Part shown: positions 48,757 through 60,228 of the stretch, piece by piece
Layout of the letters: each line of letters starts with the position of its first letter
Position numbering within the stretch: the first letter of the stretch is position 1
DNA from: Triticum aestivum
Taxonomy: Eukaryota > Streptophyta > Magnoliopsida > Poales > Poaceae
Length of the DNA: 64,000 nt
Reading direction: 5' to 3'
Assembly (NCBI RefSeq): GCF_018294505.1
Contig: NC_057810.1
Span: forward strand, 201,071,238 to 201,135,237
Made by a program: the position numbers and the translations under genes
Notes under the pieces: generated by a model
Databases searched by the model: none
Seen by the model: the letters and a program-made list of their open reading frames with translations, nothing else
What the model was told of the DNA's origin: nothing

Positions 48757-51700
48757 CCACTAAACAAGAATCTCGTCCCGAGATTCAAGACGTGAGGTAA
48801 GAAGACAAAGGGGGCACAAAGCTGGCACAATCTTCATGATCCAGGTTGCACTTCGTAAGAATGTTGATTCGATCATCATCTTTGCATCGACGTCTTGCTC
48901 TGAGAACTCCATCCAACATGACAACGAGAAGAAAGGGAAGACTCTAGAAGAATTTGATCTTCTCGAAGATCAAGGAACTCAGGATAAACTCACGAAACGA
49001 GACATTGGCACATATCTTAAGTGGCAAAAAGAATTACTTTTGATACATGGATCATCGAAACTCTCTAAACCAGCCTAAGGAAATTCACCAACAATCGTTT
49101 GGCGGAGTACGAAAGGATGGCATACCCAGACTAGAATGGATGATGTGGACTACCTTGTTGAAGACAACGCAAGGACTGATTTTTGCTTATCATCGGAAAT
49201 GGGTGGGACCCATGGTAGACTAGCACAATGAAGGGTGCAAGCGGGGAACAAAATGCAAATACTGGGAATGAATCTAGTAACTTGGGAAAAAACTCAACAG
49301 ACGAGAGTGAGTCCACTGTTGAAAAGTTATAGCATAACCGAGGAAACTGGGAGCAATCCTAGTTAGTGTCGATGATAACACCTAGTGCCTGTGCGTGCTC
49401 TCAAGAACTTGAGCATTTCCATATTCATCAAGGTTTTACCAATATCCGTGTCAAGGATCCTGGCAACACAACATACTACCATGATGAATAGTGATGGACG
49501 ATGCAGAGGCAAAGGAAGATAACACCTTCTTAGATTTCACCTTAGCGAGGCCAAGGGATCAAAATGTGGCTGATCGACCGAGAAGCATTTAGCACTCCAC
49601 TTCTAATGTTCTCCTTGATGTGCTAGCGTAACCCATACATTGAGATGGTTTGGTATCTAGAACATCAAGTAACAAGTCAGACTTCTGGAGCTCAAGAATC
49701 CATAAGGAACAACTACTGGAGTAAATCCTACGAAATCCTTATGGGGATGTGGCCAACTTCCTAAATCAAGATACTACAATAATAGGTCTTCCAGCTGGGT
49801 GTGTTGGCCACGACATCCACTTTACCGGGTCACAAAGAGACCAATATTATAGTTCTTGGGAAACCTTCCAACCATCATATCTGCCTGAGATTCAAATCTG
49901 TTTGGTGTCAGGATATCCTAGACTCATCGAGTCTAGAAAGAAAAATGCAAGTTTTCAACACAATCGACGAGATGACATTGCAAGATTCTCAGGAACGAGC
50001 TATGGTAGTGAACTCCAAAACATGAGTTGGTTCTGCTACACACATGTGAACACGCTGTTCCAGACAAGCATGACCACGTAGTATTCTTATAATAAAACAC
50101 TACTGAGTTCAGGTGGGGAACCATCTTCAAGGATATCGAAATCCTTACATAAGTCTAGCTCTTAATAAGGAACTTCTTCTCCTTGAACAAGTCAATCAGT
50201 GGCTTGGTGTTCTAGGAAACACATATGGAATGGGGGCGGCCAACCTAACAAGCCATAGGATACTTCGCACGTGCGTGACTAACTTGGGACGATTCTAGGG
50301 ATGCTAGAACAACTTTTCTCAAATTCATGGTGACAACTTGCATCAAATGCACATGAATTAGAGGAAGTCACTTCTTTCATCCGAACATATGCTTCATGAA
50401 CGGGACATGAAGACATTGCGTATAAAGTTTCCAATACTAGCTTAATGTTCAACAAAATCATGGAGGAGATAAGGATGTTGTCGACGGGCTCAACAACGAT
50501 TCATCCAGGTTTCCATATAAATGGAATTCCACAATTATGTGAACAAGGTGATAGCATTGGTCAGACCCGAAAGATATAATGGAGTAGGCTCAGGAAACAA
50601 CCACGAGTAAGACAACATTACGAATATCGTTGGTTTTGATTTTATTTTACGATAGCCCATACTCAAATCAAAGATTTGATAAGATGATAGGTCCCTTAAC
50701 TAATAATGAGGGTCAATCAATGGAAATACCATCTTTCTTCAACACACATACAAGATAACCCTTAAAATGAGCTAAGTCGGACAAGCTTTTATCTTCCAAC
50801 TCTCCTAGTTGTTGTTTAGCTTAACCAACTAGCTCAGGGTATCCAGCATAGATTCTTGGAGAAAGGGTGGTTTCAAAAACCAACTTGATCACGCACTCAA
50901 CATAGCGGTCAGGTGACAACCTGGTGATACTTCCGAGAAGTTATTCAGAAAATCACGAACCACCGGTATGTTACTAAGCTCGAGAACAATCTTGCTTTTC
51001 TGGGCAAGACGATATGATCAAAAGAGCGAGGGATTGACACAATCCTAACTTATTGACCGAAAAGTGCACCGGAATAAGGACTAGATAGCACAATCTATCT
51101 TAGAATGAAGATTCAAGAACCAACACGCTAAGAATGGAATTATTGACCTTTAACTACCAAGCAATGGAGTTGCTAGGAGTATATATTTCACACATCACGA
51201 TTCACTTGTTGGCATTCCGGTTGCGACAACAGGGAACCTAGGAATGAATAATGATGACGAGAAGTGTCACTGCATCAAGAATTCATAAGAGAAGACACAA
51301 TTCTCATGACATTCCTGACATAAAATGGGTAATACTTCAGGGTAGAACATAATCAAAAGCTAGGTTGGCATTTTGATTTGTGGATTACAACTGCTTTGAC
51401 CCAATCCAGGATATGGATGAGGTTCTGGAGTTTGTTTCTCCTAGTCATTCTAGAATAGACGGGCTTGATGGACCACAAGAATAATAGGCACCGATATACA
51501 CGAATGCAAAACTACTCTTGACTATCAATTGATAGATGAGGTCAGAATACAACTAAAGAGGGACAACTCAAGGAACATATAACTTTCTGAGTTGTGGATG
51601 CATAGATTAGTATGTCGAACCAGGTTCAACAGGTTTCTTCCGGATAACCCATGTAGAAAGGTGGAACTGGCAGAGTAACAACATAGAGTTGAGAACTCGT

Positions 51701-51813
51701 CAAGAGCACTCTGGTTGTGATCTTTTGGTCCAACGAGGGACTTCTACCATAAGCAGTTCATGGTCAAGGTTTGTGGTATATCCTTCTTCCAAAGAGGACT
51801 ATCCCAAAGGTTA
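48757..51813 (-). pseudogene. Degenerate internal region of the minus-strand gypsy element
   Basis: It is homologous to 17060-20151 of the plus-strand element, including the reverse transcriptase ghost region (about 50500-50750). No frame longer than about 110 codons is present. The open frame at 49749-50081 on the plus strand has a counterpart antisense to the other element (18808-19068). That reflects shared descent of the DNA rather than a gene. Confidence 0.6.
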
Positions 51814-54047
51814 CTACGTGCAACTCCTGGACACAGGACAAGGGCGGCTAATAAGTCGAGAGGGTCAATTAAGGATCCCATTGAGTGGTAGTAGCTGTTC
51901 ATGGATCACAAACACAGAACTTAATTCCTGAGGACGGCTTCAATAAGACAACCCACCATGTACTCCTACATGGCCTCTCACCGCTACCTTTACCAAATCG
52001 TGTTCACACACTTAGCTCACAGACAGTAGGACATGTTCACAACATCCCAATTCATCCCCGATGAATTAGACCTGAGTCAACTCTAATCAATAGCAGGCAT
52101 GACAAACAAGCATGAATGAGTAGGAACATCAGGGCTCAAACAACTCCTACTCATGCTAGCGGGTTTCATCTATTTACTGTGGCAATGACAGGTCATGCAG
52201 AGGAAAGGGGTTCAACTACCGCAGCATTTTACAGTTGAATCTTTGTTGTCCTAATGCGGTGAAAGAGAGCAGGAGCGAGAGAGTGGGATTGTATCGGAAT
52301 GAACAAGGGGGTTTTGCTTTCCTGGCACTTCTAAAGATAGTATATCTCTTCATCGGTGTCATCGATCTCATCGTCGGAACCACGTCTATCGAGAGGGAAC
52401 AACCACCGGCAACAGAGAAGGAACACAACCAATGTAATGCATAATATGATGCATGATCATGACATGGCAATATGAGTGTGTCGGCCTAATTCAACTACAA
52501 CCAGATGGGTTTGGGTCATTTTGAACCAAAGGTTCAACCCCAAACTTAAATTATGAATTTAAATAGTGCCTTATCATGTTTTGAACTAAACATAAAGGTT
52601 AAGTTGTTTACACATGCATGAAACCAGTACAGATGGATAGATTGGATTTTTTTGATCATTGTTCATATATAAATTATTTCATTTGGAGCTATAGTTTATT
52701 TTCTATGATTTTTAGAAGTTTAAAGCATTTTCTAGAATTTCCTGAATTGTTTTAATCCAAAAAATGGTTAACTGCGTCAGCATGACGTCGGTGTGATGTT
52801 AGCAGGTCAATAGCGTCAGCCCAGGTCAAACCTGACACTGGGACCCACATGTCATAGGCTCTGTACTAACAGAGAGTTAGTTTTTGTTAAACTAAATTAG
52901 CCAGGGGTTAGTTTAGCAGGTGGGAGCCCGGTGTCAGTGGGTGTGGGTTCAATTAGTGGCGCCATTAGCCGCTAATGACGCTGCCACATCAGCACAGCCG
53001 GAGTTAAGCCGCCGACGAGGTGCCACGGCGGCAGGGTGGCTCGGGAATCATCTGAGGAGCATGGTTTGATGCGCGGGCGACACTGTTGGAGAGTTGGGCC
53101 TCTTCCGCGTTGACTGGAGGCGGAGCCATGCCTAATGGTTGCTGGAGACGACAACGGCGATCAAAACAGTGGTGGCCGGAGCTCGGCCAGGATCGGTGAC
53201 TCGCTATAGAGCGCCTCTGGATGAACGGATGGGTGATACGTGCTTGTGGATCCGTGCTGAGCTTGGTGATGCTCTCAGGCATGACGTGCACGCGCTCTAG
53301 ACGCGATGACGACATAGCCGGCGGCGGCGAGCTCGTGGGCATGGCGACCCGAAGGTTTAGAGGGCAAAATCAAAGGAAAGGTTAGGGGGTTTCGATCAGG
53401 GGCTCACAACGATTACTTTGGCACAGACGGTGAGGCCAGGGAGGCTCTAGCGACGGTGAATCGAGCGGAGGTGAGCTCGGGTGCCTGAGGTTGAAGACGA
53501 GGAGGATACGACGCTGCGATGCACCCGACACCGTGTGGGTCGGTGGAGACGAATATGAAGACGCGGCCATTCTTCTGGAAGTGTCGGCGAGGCATGGGGT
53601 GGACGATGGCCATGGTGGAGCTCATCGGCGTTCTCAGGTGGTCGCGAACAGTCGCAGGAGAGAGAGACAGAGAGGGGAATCGCCACGGGAGAGAGAAGGA
53701 GAGGGCCAGCAGGTGCGTGGCAGCTTTAGCCGGTCCAGGGCGTCGGCAGAAGCAAGAGGTGGCGAAGAGCGAGTGTGCGCGGGGCGACCACGCGCCCAAT
53801 CCTTCTGTCAGAGGAGGAAGATGACAAGGAGGTGCTGGTGGGCTGGGCTGGCTACTTGGGCTGCAGGTAAGCACTAGGTAGGTCTTCCCTTTTTTTATTC
53901 TTTTCAATTTCTTTTTTCTGTTTTGATTTGAATCTTGCCACTGTTTGAAATTCAACAGTTTCAAACCAGTGCCAAAAACCCTCTGGATGATTTTATGTTG
54001 CTAGATGGACTTTTCCAAAAGGACATACAACATTTCAAAGTTATGTG
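51814..54047 (-). repeat. Truncated 5' LTR of the minus-strand gypsy element
   Basis: It matches 46612-48447 of the 3' LTR. It has about 390 bp (53221-53609) absent from the 3' LTR, where the join at about 48003 reads directly across. Both LTR ends are lost, and CACTA sequence resumes at 54048. Confidence 0.75.
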
Positions 54048-55423
54048 TAATAGGTGTAATAGTCTAGCGTTAGTTGCTTGCTTATTTATTTCCTTATTGT
54101 CTTGTTTAGTTGTTTGCTTATAGTCACTGCAGTTCTTTTTCCGAGTTTTTCTAGTGGCCACAAGAACCTATTTTTGGTAACTAGGCCACAATAATCATGG
54201 CAACACACGGACTGTTGTAACCATGGGCCTCCTACGGGCCGTAGGATCCGTGGGCCTTCTACGGGTCATAGGATCCATGGGCCTTCTACGGGCCATAGCA
54301 TCCATGGACTTTCTACGGGCCTTATGATCCATGGGCCTTCTATGGGTCGTAGAATCCATTGGTCTTCTACGGGCCGTAGGATCCATGGGCCTTCTACGCG
54401 GCGTATAATCATTTCGCAAAACATGGGCCGTACTATTTGCGGACCATAATGGGCTGTTAATAGGCCATATTTGATAACGCTATGAAAACATCACAACGGG
54501 TTAACGGGCCACAAATGGGCCGAATGTAACCACGGGCTGATATTGGCCCACAAACGGAACATGCCAGTAACGGACTGTAACTAACCGAATTCAAGATATG
54601 AGCCCAAGGGTAAATGGGCCCTTAGAAGGCTGAAAGTTAACACGGGTTGGAAATGGCCGACGAAATAATGGGTCGTTAATGGGTATAAAGTGATACATTG
54701 TTCATTATGGGCCAGTTTCTTCTCGGGCCTTTAATGGGCCGAGAGTTACAAAGGGCCTCATATGGGCTGAAAGACATCATGGGCCATACATGGCCCGGAA
54801 GTTACAACGGGCTGGAATCTTATTGGGCAGCCCAGATGAAGCTACTGGGCTTAATTTCGATAGGACGTAACGGGCCGGGAGTTAGCGAGCCGTAAATGGG
54901 CTATATACGAACATGTCGTTAACATCCTTTCCGTGGGCCGACCCATTACCTTTTGACCAAGTCAAATGGTCCGAGAATGGGCCTCTGTTGGGCCGTGCCA
55001 TGTGTTGACGTATCATAGGCGCCTCATGTCCAATGAGTGGATGACATCTATCCCAACGGTGAGCCAACACGTGTTTCCTCTGGCCAATGAGAATTTTAAC
55101 AGTGGAAAATAATCATTGGTCCGGGCTGTTAAAGGGTTATCAGATCCAAAACCGGACCCAATAGCTTCACGACGACCTGTTATGGTGGATGCCACATGCC
55201 GGTCACCCTTGACGAAAGCACTTCTATGACGTGCGATTTATCTTCATGGAAGTGGACACTTCCATGATGATAATTTTGGTAATGTCATGGAACACTTCTA
55301 TGACAACACATGTATGACTATCTTGATTCTGTCATAAAATTGTCATGGATGTACATGCATGACAGAAAACGTGACCTACTGTGACAAACACGTATCATCA
55401 TGGAAGTGTATTTTTTTGTAGTG
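54048..55423. other. Right subterminal region of the CACTA
   Basis: Rich in GGGCC-type words (ATGGGCC, ACGGGCC, CGGGCTG), many times between 54220 and 55000. It then has TATGACA and CATGGAAGTG words close to the terminus. This is the usual organisation of CACTA ends. Confidence 0.75.
54222..54409. repeat. 27-bp tandem repeats near the right CACTA end
   Basis: About seven units built on ATCCATGGGCCTTCTACGGG are exactly 27 bp apart. Because 27 is a multiple of three, they yield a spurious minus-strand frame of repeating RRRPMDPTA. Confidence 0.85.
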
Positions 55424-55426
55424 GGG

Positions 55427-55877
55427 GTTACCACTTTTACATAAAGCATTGTTTTGTTCACACCATTAGAGTTGCTTTAGCTCAATTCTTAGAGTAAAGC
55501 TCCCCCAAGGTGTGATATCCCCTTTTAGAGGGATGAACTAACCTTGGGTTTTGTCGATGATGACTTCATGCAGATTTTGAAGATGTGGATGCTCAATATT
55601 GATGTAGATCATTTGGAGCAATCCATTGGAGTGAGTTTTACTTTCAATACCTACATGGGTTAGTCCCACAAGGCACAAACAAGGATATCCATGGACATAG
55701 AGTAAAGTTAACATATGGTGATGTCCATGAAAGCATTTGGTTACCTTGTCCCTTGACTTACTAGCAAGAGGGTTTGTGACTCCTTGAACTCGTGCAAGAA
55801 GTGGAGGTTGATTGCACTTGTCCTTGCCAATATGAATATGAGTGAAATATGTTGGCGGAGTCACCCTCAAGAACTCT
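55427..55877 (-). other. Spacer between gag and ORF2, copy B (right part)
   Basis: It resumes the sequence cut at 9995 and matches 1545-2194 of copy A, without the MITE. Includes the empty MITE site (ACATAGAGTAAAG, about 55694). Confidence 0.8.
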
Positions 55878-58489
55878 CTAGTTCTTCTTCTTCGGGATCC
55901 ACATCAACTTGATCGGAATCCTTGGAGTTGTAGTCATACTTGATGAAGTACAACTTGAAGTAGTCTTGGGAACCCACTTGACCAAGGCCTTTGGAGCTTC
56001 TTCAAATGCATCAATCTCCTCTTGAAGCTTGTCCTTGCCTTTTAGCTTGTGGTCTTGTGGTGGAAGATCATCTTGGGCTTGTGTTCCCTCAAAGGAAGTG
56101 GGATCATACTTCTCTTGTTGAGGAACAAACATCGTCTTGGGGTATTGATCTTCTTCCCACTCAACTCCATTTGCATTGAACTTTCGTTCAAAATCAACAC
56201 CTTGATTCTTCCGGTGTCTTCCTTGCTTGCGTACAATTTCCTCAAATTGCTTACTTCCGGCAAGGCTCTTGTAAACACCTTTCTCTATAATTCCCTTCAA
56301 TAAGCTATTTTCTTGCTCAAGTGTAACTTGGCTAAGAGAATCATTAGTGGAATCAAGAGAACTACCAGAAGCAACAATATTGGATTTAACATGATTATTG
56401 TTACTACTAGAAGAAGAATCTTTCTTACTCATGTTGCTAGATTTTACTTCTGGAATGTAAGTAGACAAGAGTAAATGTTTGGCAATGTAAGAAGAACTTT
56501 TCTTCCGAAGATCATCATTGATTGCTTTTAAGAACTCATGCTCTTGCTCTAAGTTGAGCTTTTCGAAGCGTAGCTTCTCATGAGTTTTTAAAAGTTCTCG
56601 ATGATCCTCTAAAGTAGTTTCATGAGCTAACTTAAGAGTGTTTAGTTCTTTAGTTGGACACTCAATCTCCTTCTTATCATTGTCATTCGTTTCATCTTGA
56701 TTATCATGATTAATAGAAATTTCATCATAATTTTCATCACTAGCATTGTTAACAAGCAAATCATCATCACCTAGCAAATCATCTTCATCACTATTGAAAT
56801 CAATATACTCAGGGTGTGATACCTTGGGGCCTTTAGCCATGAAGCATCTTTCAATTCCATCATTTGGTGAGCCAAATATGTCATAGGAGTTGGTCGACAC
56901 AAGTGCAAGACCGGTAACACCTTCATATTGAGTATATTCAGAGTTGAAGTGATAACTCCTCTTGGAGTGGTTGTTGGAGTTAGAACCGGATACCCATTCA
57001 CCGACATGAGAATGATGTCTTAGTTTTGTGTAGCTCCTTGATGACTTGTCCTTCCTTTCCGAATCCTTGCTTCTGCGAGAGGGTCTTCATTCATAACGAA
57101 CATCTCTACTCCTTCTCTCTCTTGGAGGTGATTCATCTCTTCTACTTCTCCTTTTAAGGCCCCGTTCGGATCTCGTCCACCTTCCAGATTCCCAAGAATC
57201 CAGCGAGAAGCCGCCCGAATAGGACAGCTCCCAGAATCCAGCTTCTGGAGATCGAGCAGAGTAGCGTCAATTTCTTGGAGCAGCAGAATCGTAGCTTCTC
57301 CAAAAATGAGAAGCTGGCTCCAGGAGAAGTTGTTGGAAATTACACTCGATCTACCATTCCGAAGTGCCATCCGTCGCAAAACGTTTTCTTCTCGATCTGC
57401 TTTCCTCTCATGACTCGCCACCGAACTGGGCCTCAAGCTCGCTTCTTGGGCTGCCAGCCCATGTTGACAGAGAGGGGCCAAGCTAGTGCTGCCGAACGAA
57501 TCCGTCTCCTGTCGGAAGCTGGCGGCGGCTGGCTTCTCAGGAAGCTGGCTATTCCGTGAAGCTGGAGAAGATCCGAACGGGGCCCAAGAGTCTTCTTTTC
57601 TTTTGTAGGGAGCCATACACTCATTGGAATAGTGGCCAGGTCTTCCACAATTGTAGCAATTTCGATCATGACTAGAAGATCTTTTGTCATTGTAGGACCT
57701 TGACTTGGAGCTTCTCTCTTTACTTCTACTCTTGTAGAATTTGCTGAAGTTCTTCACCATTAAGCTCAATTCTTCATTGAAGACTTGTTTTTCACTTGAT
57801 GTGGCAGGAGCATCACATGAAGCTTTATAAGCACCACTAGACTTGTTGTGAAGCTCTTCCTTATCCTTGAGTGACATCTCATGAGCAACAATTCTTCAAA
57901 TGATTTCCGTTGGCTTGAGATCTTTGTAATCGGGCATCATTTGGATCAATGTGCATACGGTATCATATTTTCCATCCAAGGCTCTTTGGATCTTCTTGAT
58001 GATGAATCTTTCAGTCATCTCTTCACTTCCTAAGCCGACAATCTCATTTGTGATGAGAGCAAGCCTAGAGTACATTTCAGCGACACCTTCACCATCCTTC
58101 ATTTTGAACTTGTCAAGATGACTTTGAAGCACATCCAATTTGGATTACTTGACAGACTTGGTACCTTTGTGCATATCAATCAAAGTATCCCAAATTTCCT
58201 TTGCATTCTCAAGACGGCTGATTTTTTTGAATTCTTCGGGTCACAATCCATTGAAGAGGATATCTCAAGCCTAAGCGTTGTATTGCAGCATCTTCAATTC
58301 TTCCGCAGTCGCTTCATGATTTGGTTCTCTCCAATCGAAGAATTCATCTTGCAAACCAATACACACAATAGCCCAAATGACGGGGTTATGTCCAAGAATA
58401 TGCATTTTCATCTTATGCTTCCAACTAGCAAAATTAGTACCATCAAAGTAAGGACCTCTACGGTGGTAATTTCCCTTGCTAGACGCCAT
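55878..58489 (-). pseudogene. gag-like gene of non-autonomous LTR retrotransposon, copy B
   Basis: The start is the ATG at 58489 (MASSKGNYHRRGPYFDG). The UBN2-like N-terminal region, zinc knuckle CYNCGRPGHYSNEC (about 57617-57660) and long acidic coiled-coil C-terminus are as in copy A. The last 340 codons (56900-55878) are uninterrupted and end PRIPIKLMWIPKKKN. Breaks are a TAG and TGA near codons 74-76, stops around 58230 and 58147, a stop near 57896, a 427-bp MITE at 57158-57584 and a TGA about 120 bp past it. Lengths of the intact parts agree with copy A. A protein of about 730-750 residues would result in an undamaged relative. No protease or pol follows. Confidence 0.85.
57158..57584. 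mobile_element. MITE inside gag copy B, 427 bp
   Basis: The ends GGCCCCGTTCGGATC and GATCCGAACGGGGCC are perfect inverted repeats of 15 bp. A further inner inverted likeness (CAGCTTC/GAAGCTG words) suggests a foldback structure. Copy A lacks it (about 3472). The target duplication is unclear: TTTTAA on the left and CAAGAG on the right. The superfamily is uncertain; GGCCCCGTTCGG-type ends are common in grass hAT- or Harbinger-like MITEs. Confidence 0.8.
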
Positions 58490-58559
58490 ACTCTCCTAGG
58501 TTGTGAAACCAAGGCTATGATCACCAATACTATGGAAACCAAGGCAAATGGAGATCAAA

Positions 58560-58571
58560 GCTCTGATACCA
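58560..58571 (-). other. Primer binding site, copy B
   Basis: The minus strand reads TGGTATCAGAGC, a perfect tRNA-Met complement, two bases from the LTR end. Confidence 0.9.
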
Positions 58572-59370
58572 CTTATAGGATCGAAAGTATGTCTAGAGGG
58601 GTGTGATTAGACTACTTGACAAAATAAAAATCTAGCCTTTTCCAATTTTAAGTCTTGGCAGATTTTAGTAACTTAACACAAGTCAAGCAATCAACCTACA
58701 AATGCAATTCTCAGAGTGTAGTAGCGGAATGTAAAACATTGCATATGAAGGTAAAAGGGAAGGGTTTGGAGAGGGCAAATGCAATGTAGACACAGAGATT
58801 TTTGGCATGGTTCTGATAGGTGGTGATATCGTACATCCACGTTGATGGAGACTTCAACCCACGAAGGGTAATGGTTGCGCGAGTCCACGGAGGGCTCCAC
58901 CCACGAAGGTTCCATGAAGAAGCAACCTTGTATATCCCACCATGGTCATCTCCCATGAAGGACTTGCCTCACTTGAGTGGATCTTCACGAAGTAGGCGAT
59001 CTCCTCGCCCTTATAAACTCCTTGGTTTAACTCCACAATCTTGACGGAGGCTCGCAAGTGACACATAACCAATCTAGGAGACACCACTCTCCAAAAGGTA
59101 ATAGATGGTGTGTTGATGTTGAACTCCGTGCTCTTGTGCTTCAAATGATAGTCAACCCAACACTCAACTCTCTCTCACAGATTTGGATATGGTGGAAAGA
59201 TGATTTGAGTGGAAAGCTACTTGGGGAAGGCTAGAGATCAAGATTCTTGTGGTTGGATTGGAATGTCTTGGTATCAACACATGAGTAGGTGGTTCTCTCT
59301 CAAAAAATAGGTAGTGGAAGTGTAGGCACGTTCTGATGGCTCTATCTCAAATGGAGAAAGGGGTGGAGGG

Positions 59371-59380
59371 GTATATATAG
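59371..59380 (-). promoter_or_regulatory. TATA box of LTR B
   Basis: CTATATATAC on the minus strand, 42 bp downstream of the first dyad (59422), as in LTR A. Confidence 0.7.
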
Positions 59381-59421
59381 CCTCCACACAAAATCTAACT
59401 GTTACACACAATTTACCAAAC

Positions 59422-59881
59422 TCGGTCAGACCGAATAGAGAAACTCGGTGGGACCGATCTAGTTCAAAATGTGAACGTTAGGGTTTTTGATGGGACCGAT
59501 GAGATCAACTCAGTGCAATCGATGCGCTAGGGTTAGGGCAAAACCTCATCTCGGTTAGACCGATTGCTTGAACTCGGTGAGACTGATTTCAGCAATAAGC
59601 AAACAAAGACTTGGTCAAGCAAACTTGATGGGACCGATCGCTCATTTCAGTGAGACCGAAACATTAAAAAAGGAAACAAAAAGTTTGCATTGCGAACTCG
59701 GTGGGACCGATCGCTCTTCTCGGTATGATCGAAACGTTATGAAGGGAAACAGAGAGTTTGCAATCCCAACTTGGTGAGACCGAGATCCCTATTGATGAGT
59801 CCGAACTTATTAGGGTTTCTAGCTATGGCTATGTCAAGTGAACTCAGTGGTGCCGGATGAATCAAATCGGTGGGGCCGAGT
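59422..59881 (-). repeat. Dyad doublet array in the U3 of LTR B
   Basis: The first pairs start at 59422/59445 and 59487/59510, 23 bp inside each pair and 65 bp between pairs, matching LTR A. Some half-sites have decayed by C-to-T changes. Confidence 0.85.
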
Positions 59882-60228
59882 TTGACTTTAGTTTTAGGAC
59901 AAATGTGGAAATGAGAAAGTGGTTGAGGGTTTTTGGACCATATCACTAAGCATTTTGAGCCAATACACCATTAACCAACACCTCATCCCCTTTTAATAGT
60001 ATTGGCTTTTCCTATGGACTCAATGTGATCTTGGATCACTAAAATGGAAATGAAGAGTCTTGAACTTTTGCGAATATGTGTCCTGAGCATTTTGAGGGGT
60101 CCACATCTCTAGTCCATGCCATGCAAAACATTGAACTTTCTGAAACATTTAACTTGAATGGATATTAGTTCAATGAGCTATATGTTGTTATGAATTACCA
60201 AAACCACCCAGGGATAAGTTGCACTTTC

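Larger units (their letters stand above)
40597..54047 (-). mobile_element. Damaged gypsy-type element related to 12166-24242
   Basis: On the minus strand the 3' LTR runs from TGTCACAACC at 48744 to GTCCTGACA at 40597, interrupted by the solo LTR at 40685-45183. The polypurine tract GGGGGTGAGT lies at about 48745-48756. The internal region 48757-51813 is the reverse complement of about 17060-20151, equally decayed. It passes directly into the middle of the other LTR (51814-54047), which lacks both its ends. The primer site and the first 0.8 kb of the internal region are missing. No target duplication is found. Confidence 0.8.
9996..55423. mobile_element. CACTA (En/Spm-type) transposon of 45.4 kb, with nested insertions
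   Basis: The left end reads CACTACAAAAAGAAGACAC and the right end, on the minus strand, CACTACAAAAAAATACAC. The flanks are GGG on both sides (9993-9995 and 55424-55426). Removing the element and one GGG restores the sequence seen uninterrupted in copy A near 1545. Near both ends there are short repeats (TTCTATGACA, TCATGACAGAAAA, CATGGAAGTG) and tandem arrays. After removal of the two LTR elements about 19.9 kb remain. I see no transposase-like frame, so it appears non-autonomous. The 14-kb core (26.5-40.6 kb) holds gene-like repeats described separately. Confidence 0.85.
4462..60228 (-). mobile_element. Non-autonomous LTR retrotransposon, complete unit of a tandem array
   Basis: LTR B (58574-60228), primer site, gag, spacer, ORF2, polypurine tract and LTR A (4462-6121) are in the expected minus-strand order. 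Without the CACTA insertion the unit is about 10.3 kb, with about 7.0 kb between the LTRs. No pol domain is present, so it must have used enzymes from another element. A second internal region continues left of LTR A in the same direction, as expected from unequal recombination between LTRs. Confidence 0.8.
58574..60228 (-). mobile_element. LTR B of the non-autonomous retrotransposon (1655 bp)
   Basis: It is the 5' LTR of the complete unit. It aligns with LTR A throughout. Its first two bases are changed (CAGAAAG instead of TGAAAG, or cut by the neighbouring sequence), and its last bases read CCTATA in place of CCTACA. Confidence 0.8.

Noticed and set aside
54195..54419. Minus-strand frame of repeating RRRPMDPTA
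   Set aside because: It is a product of the exact 27-bp tandem repeat, not a gene.
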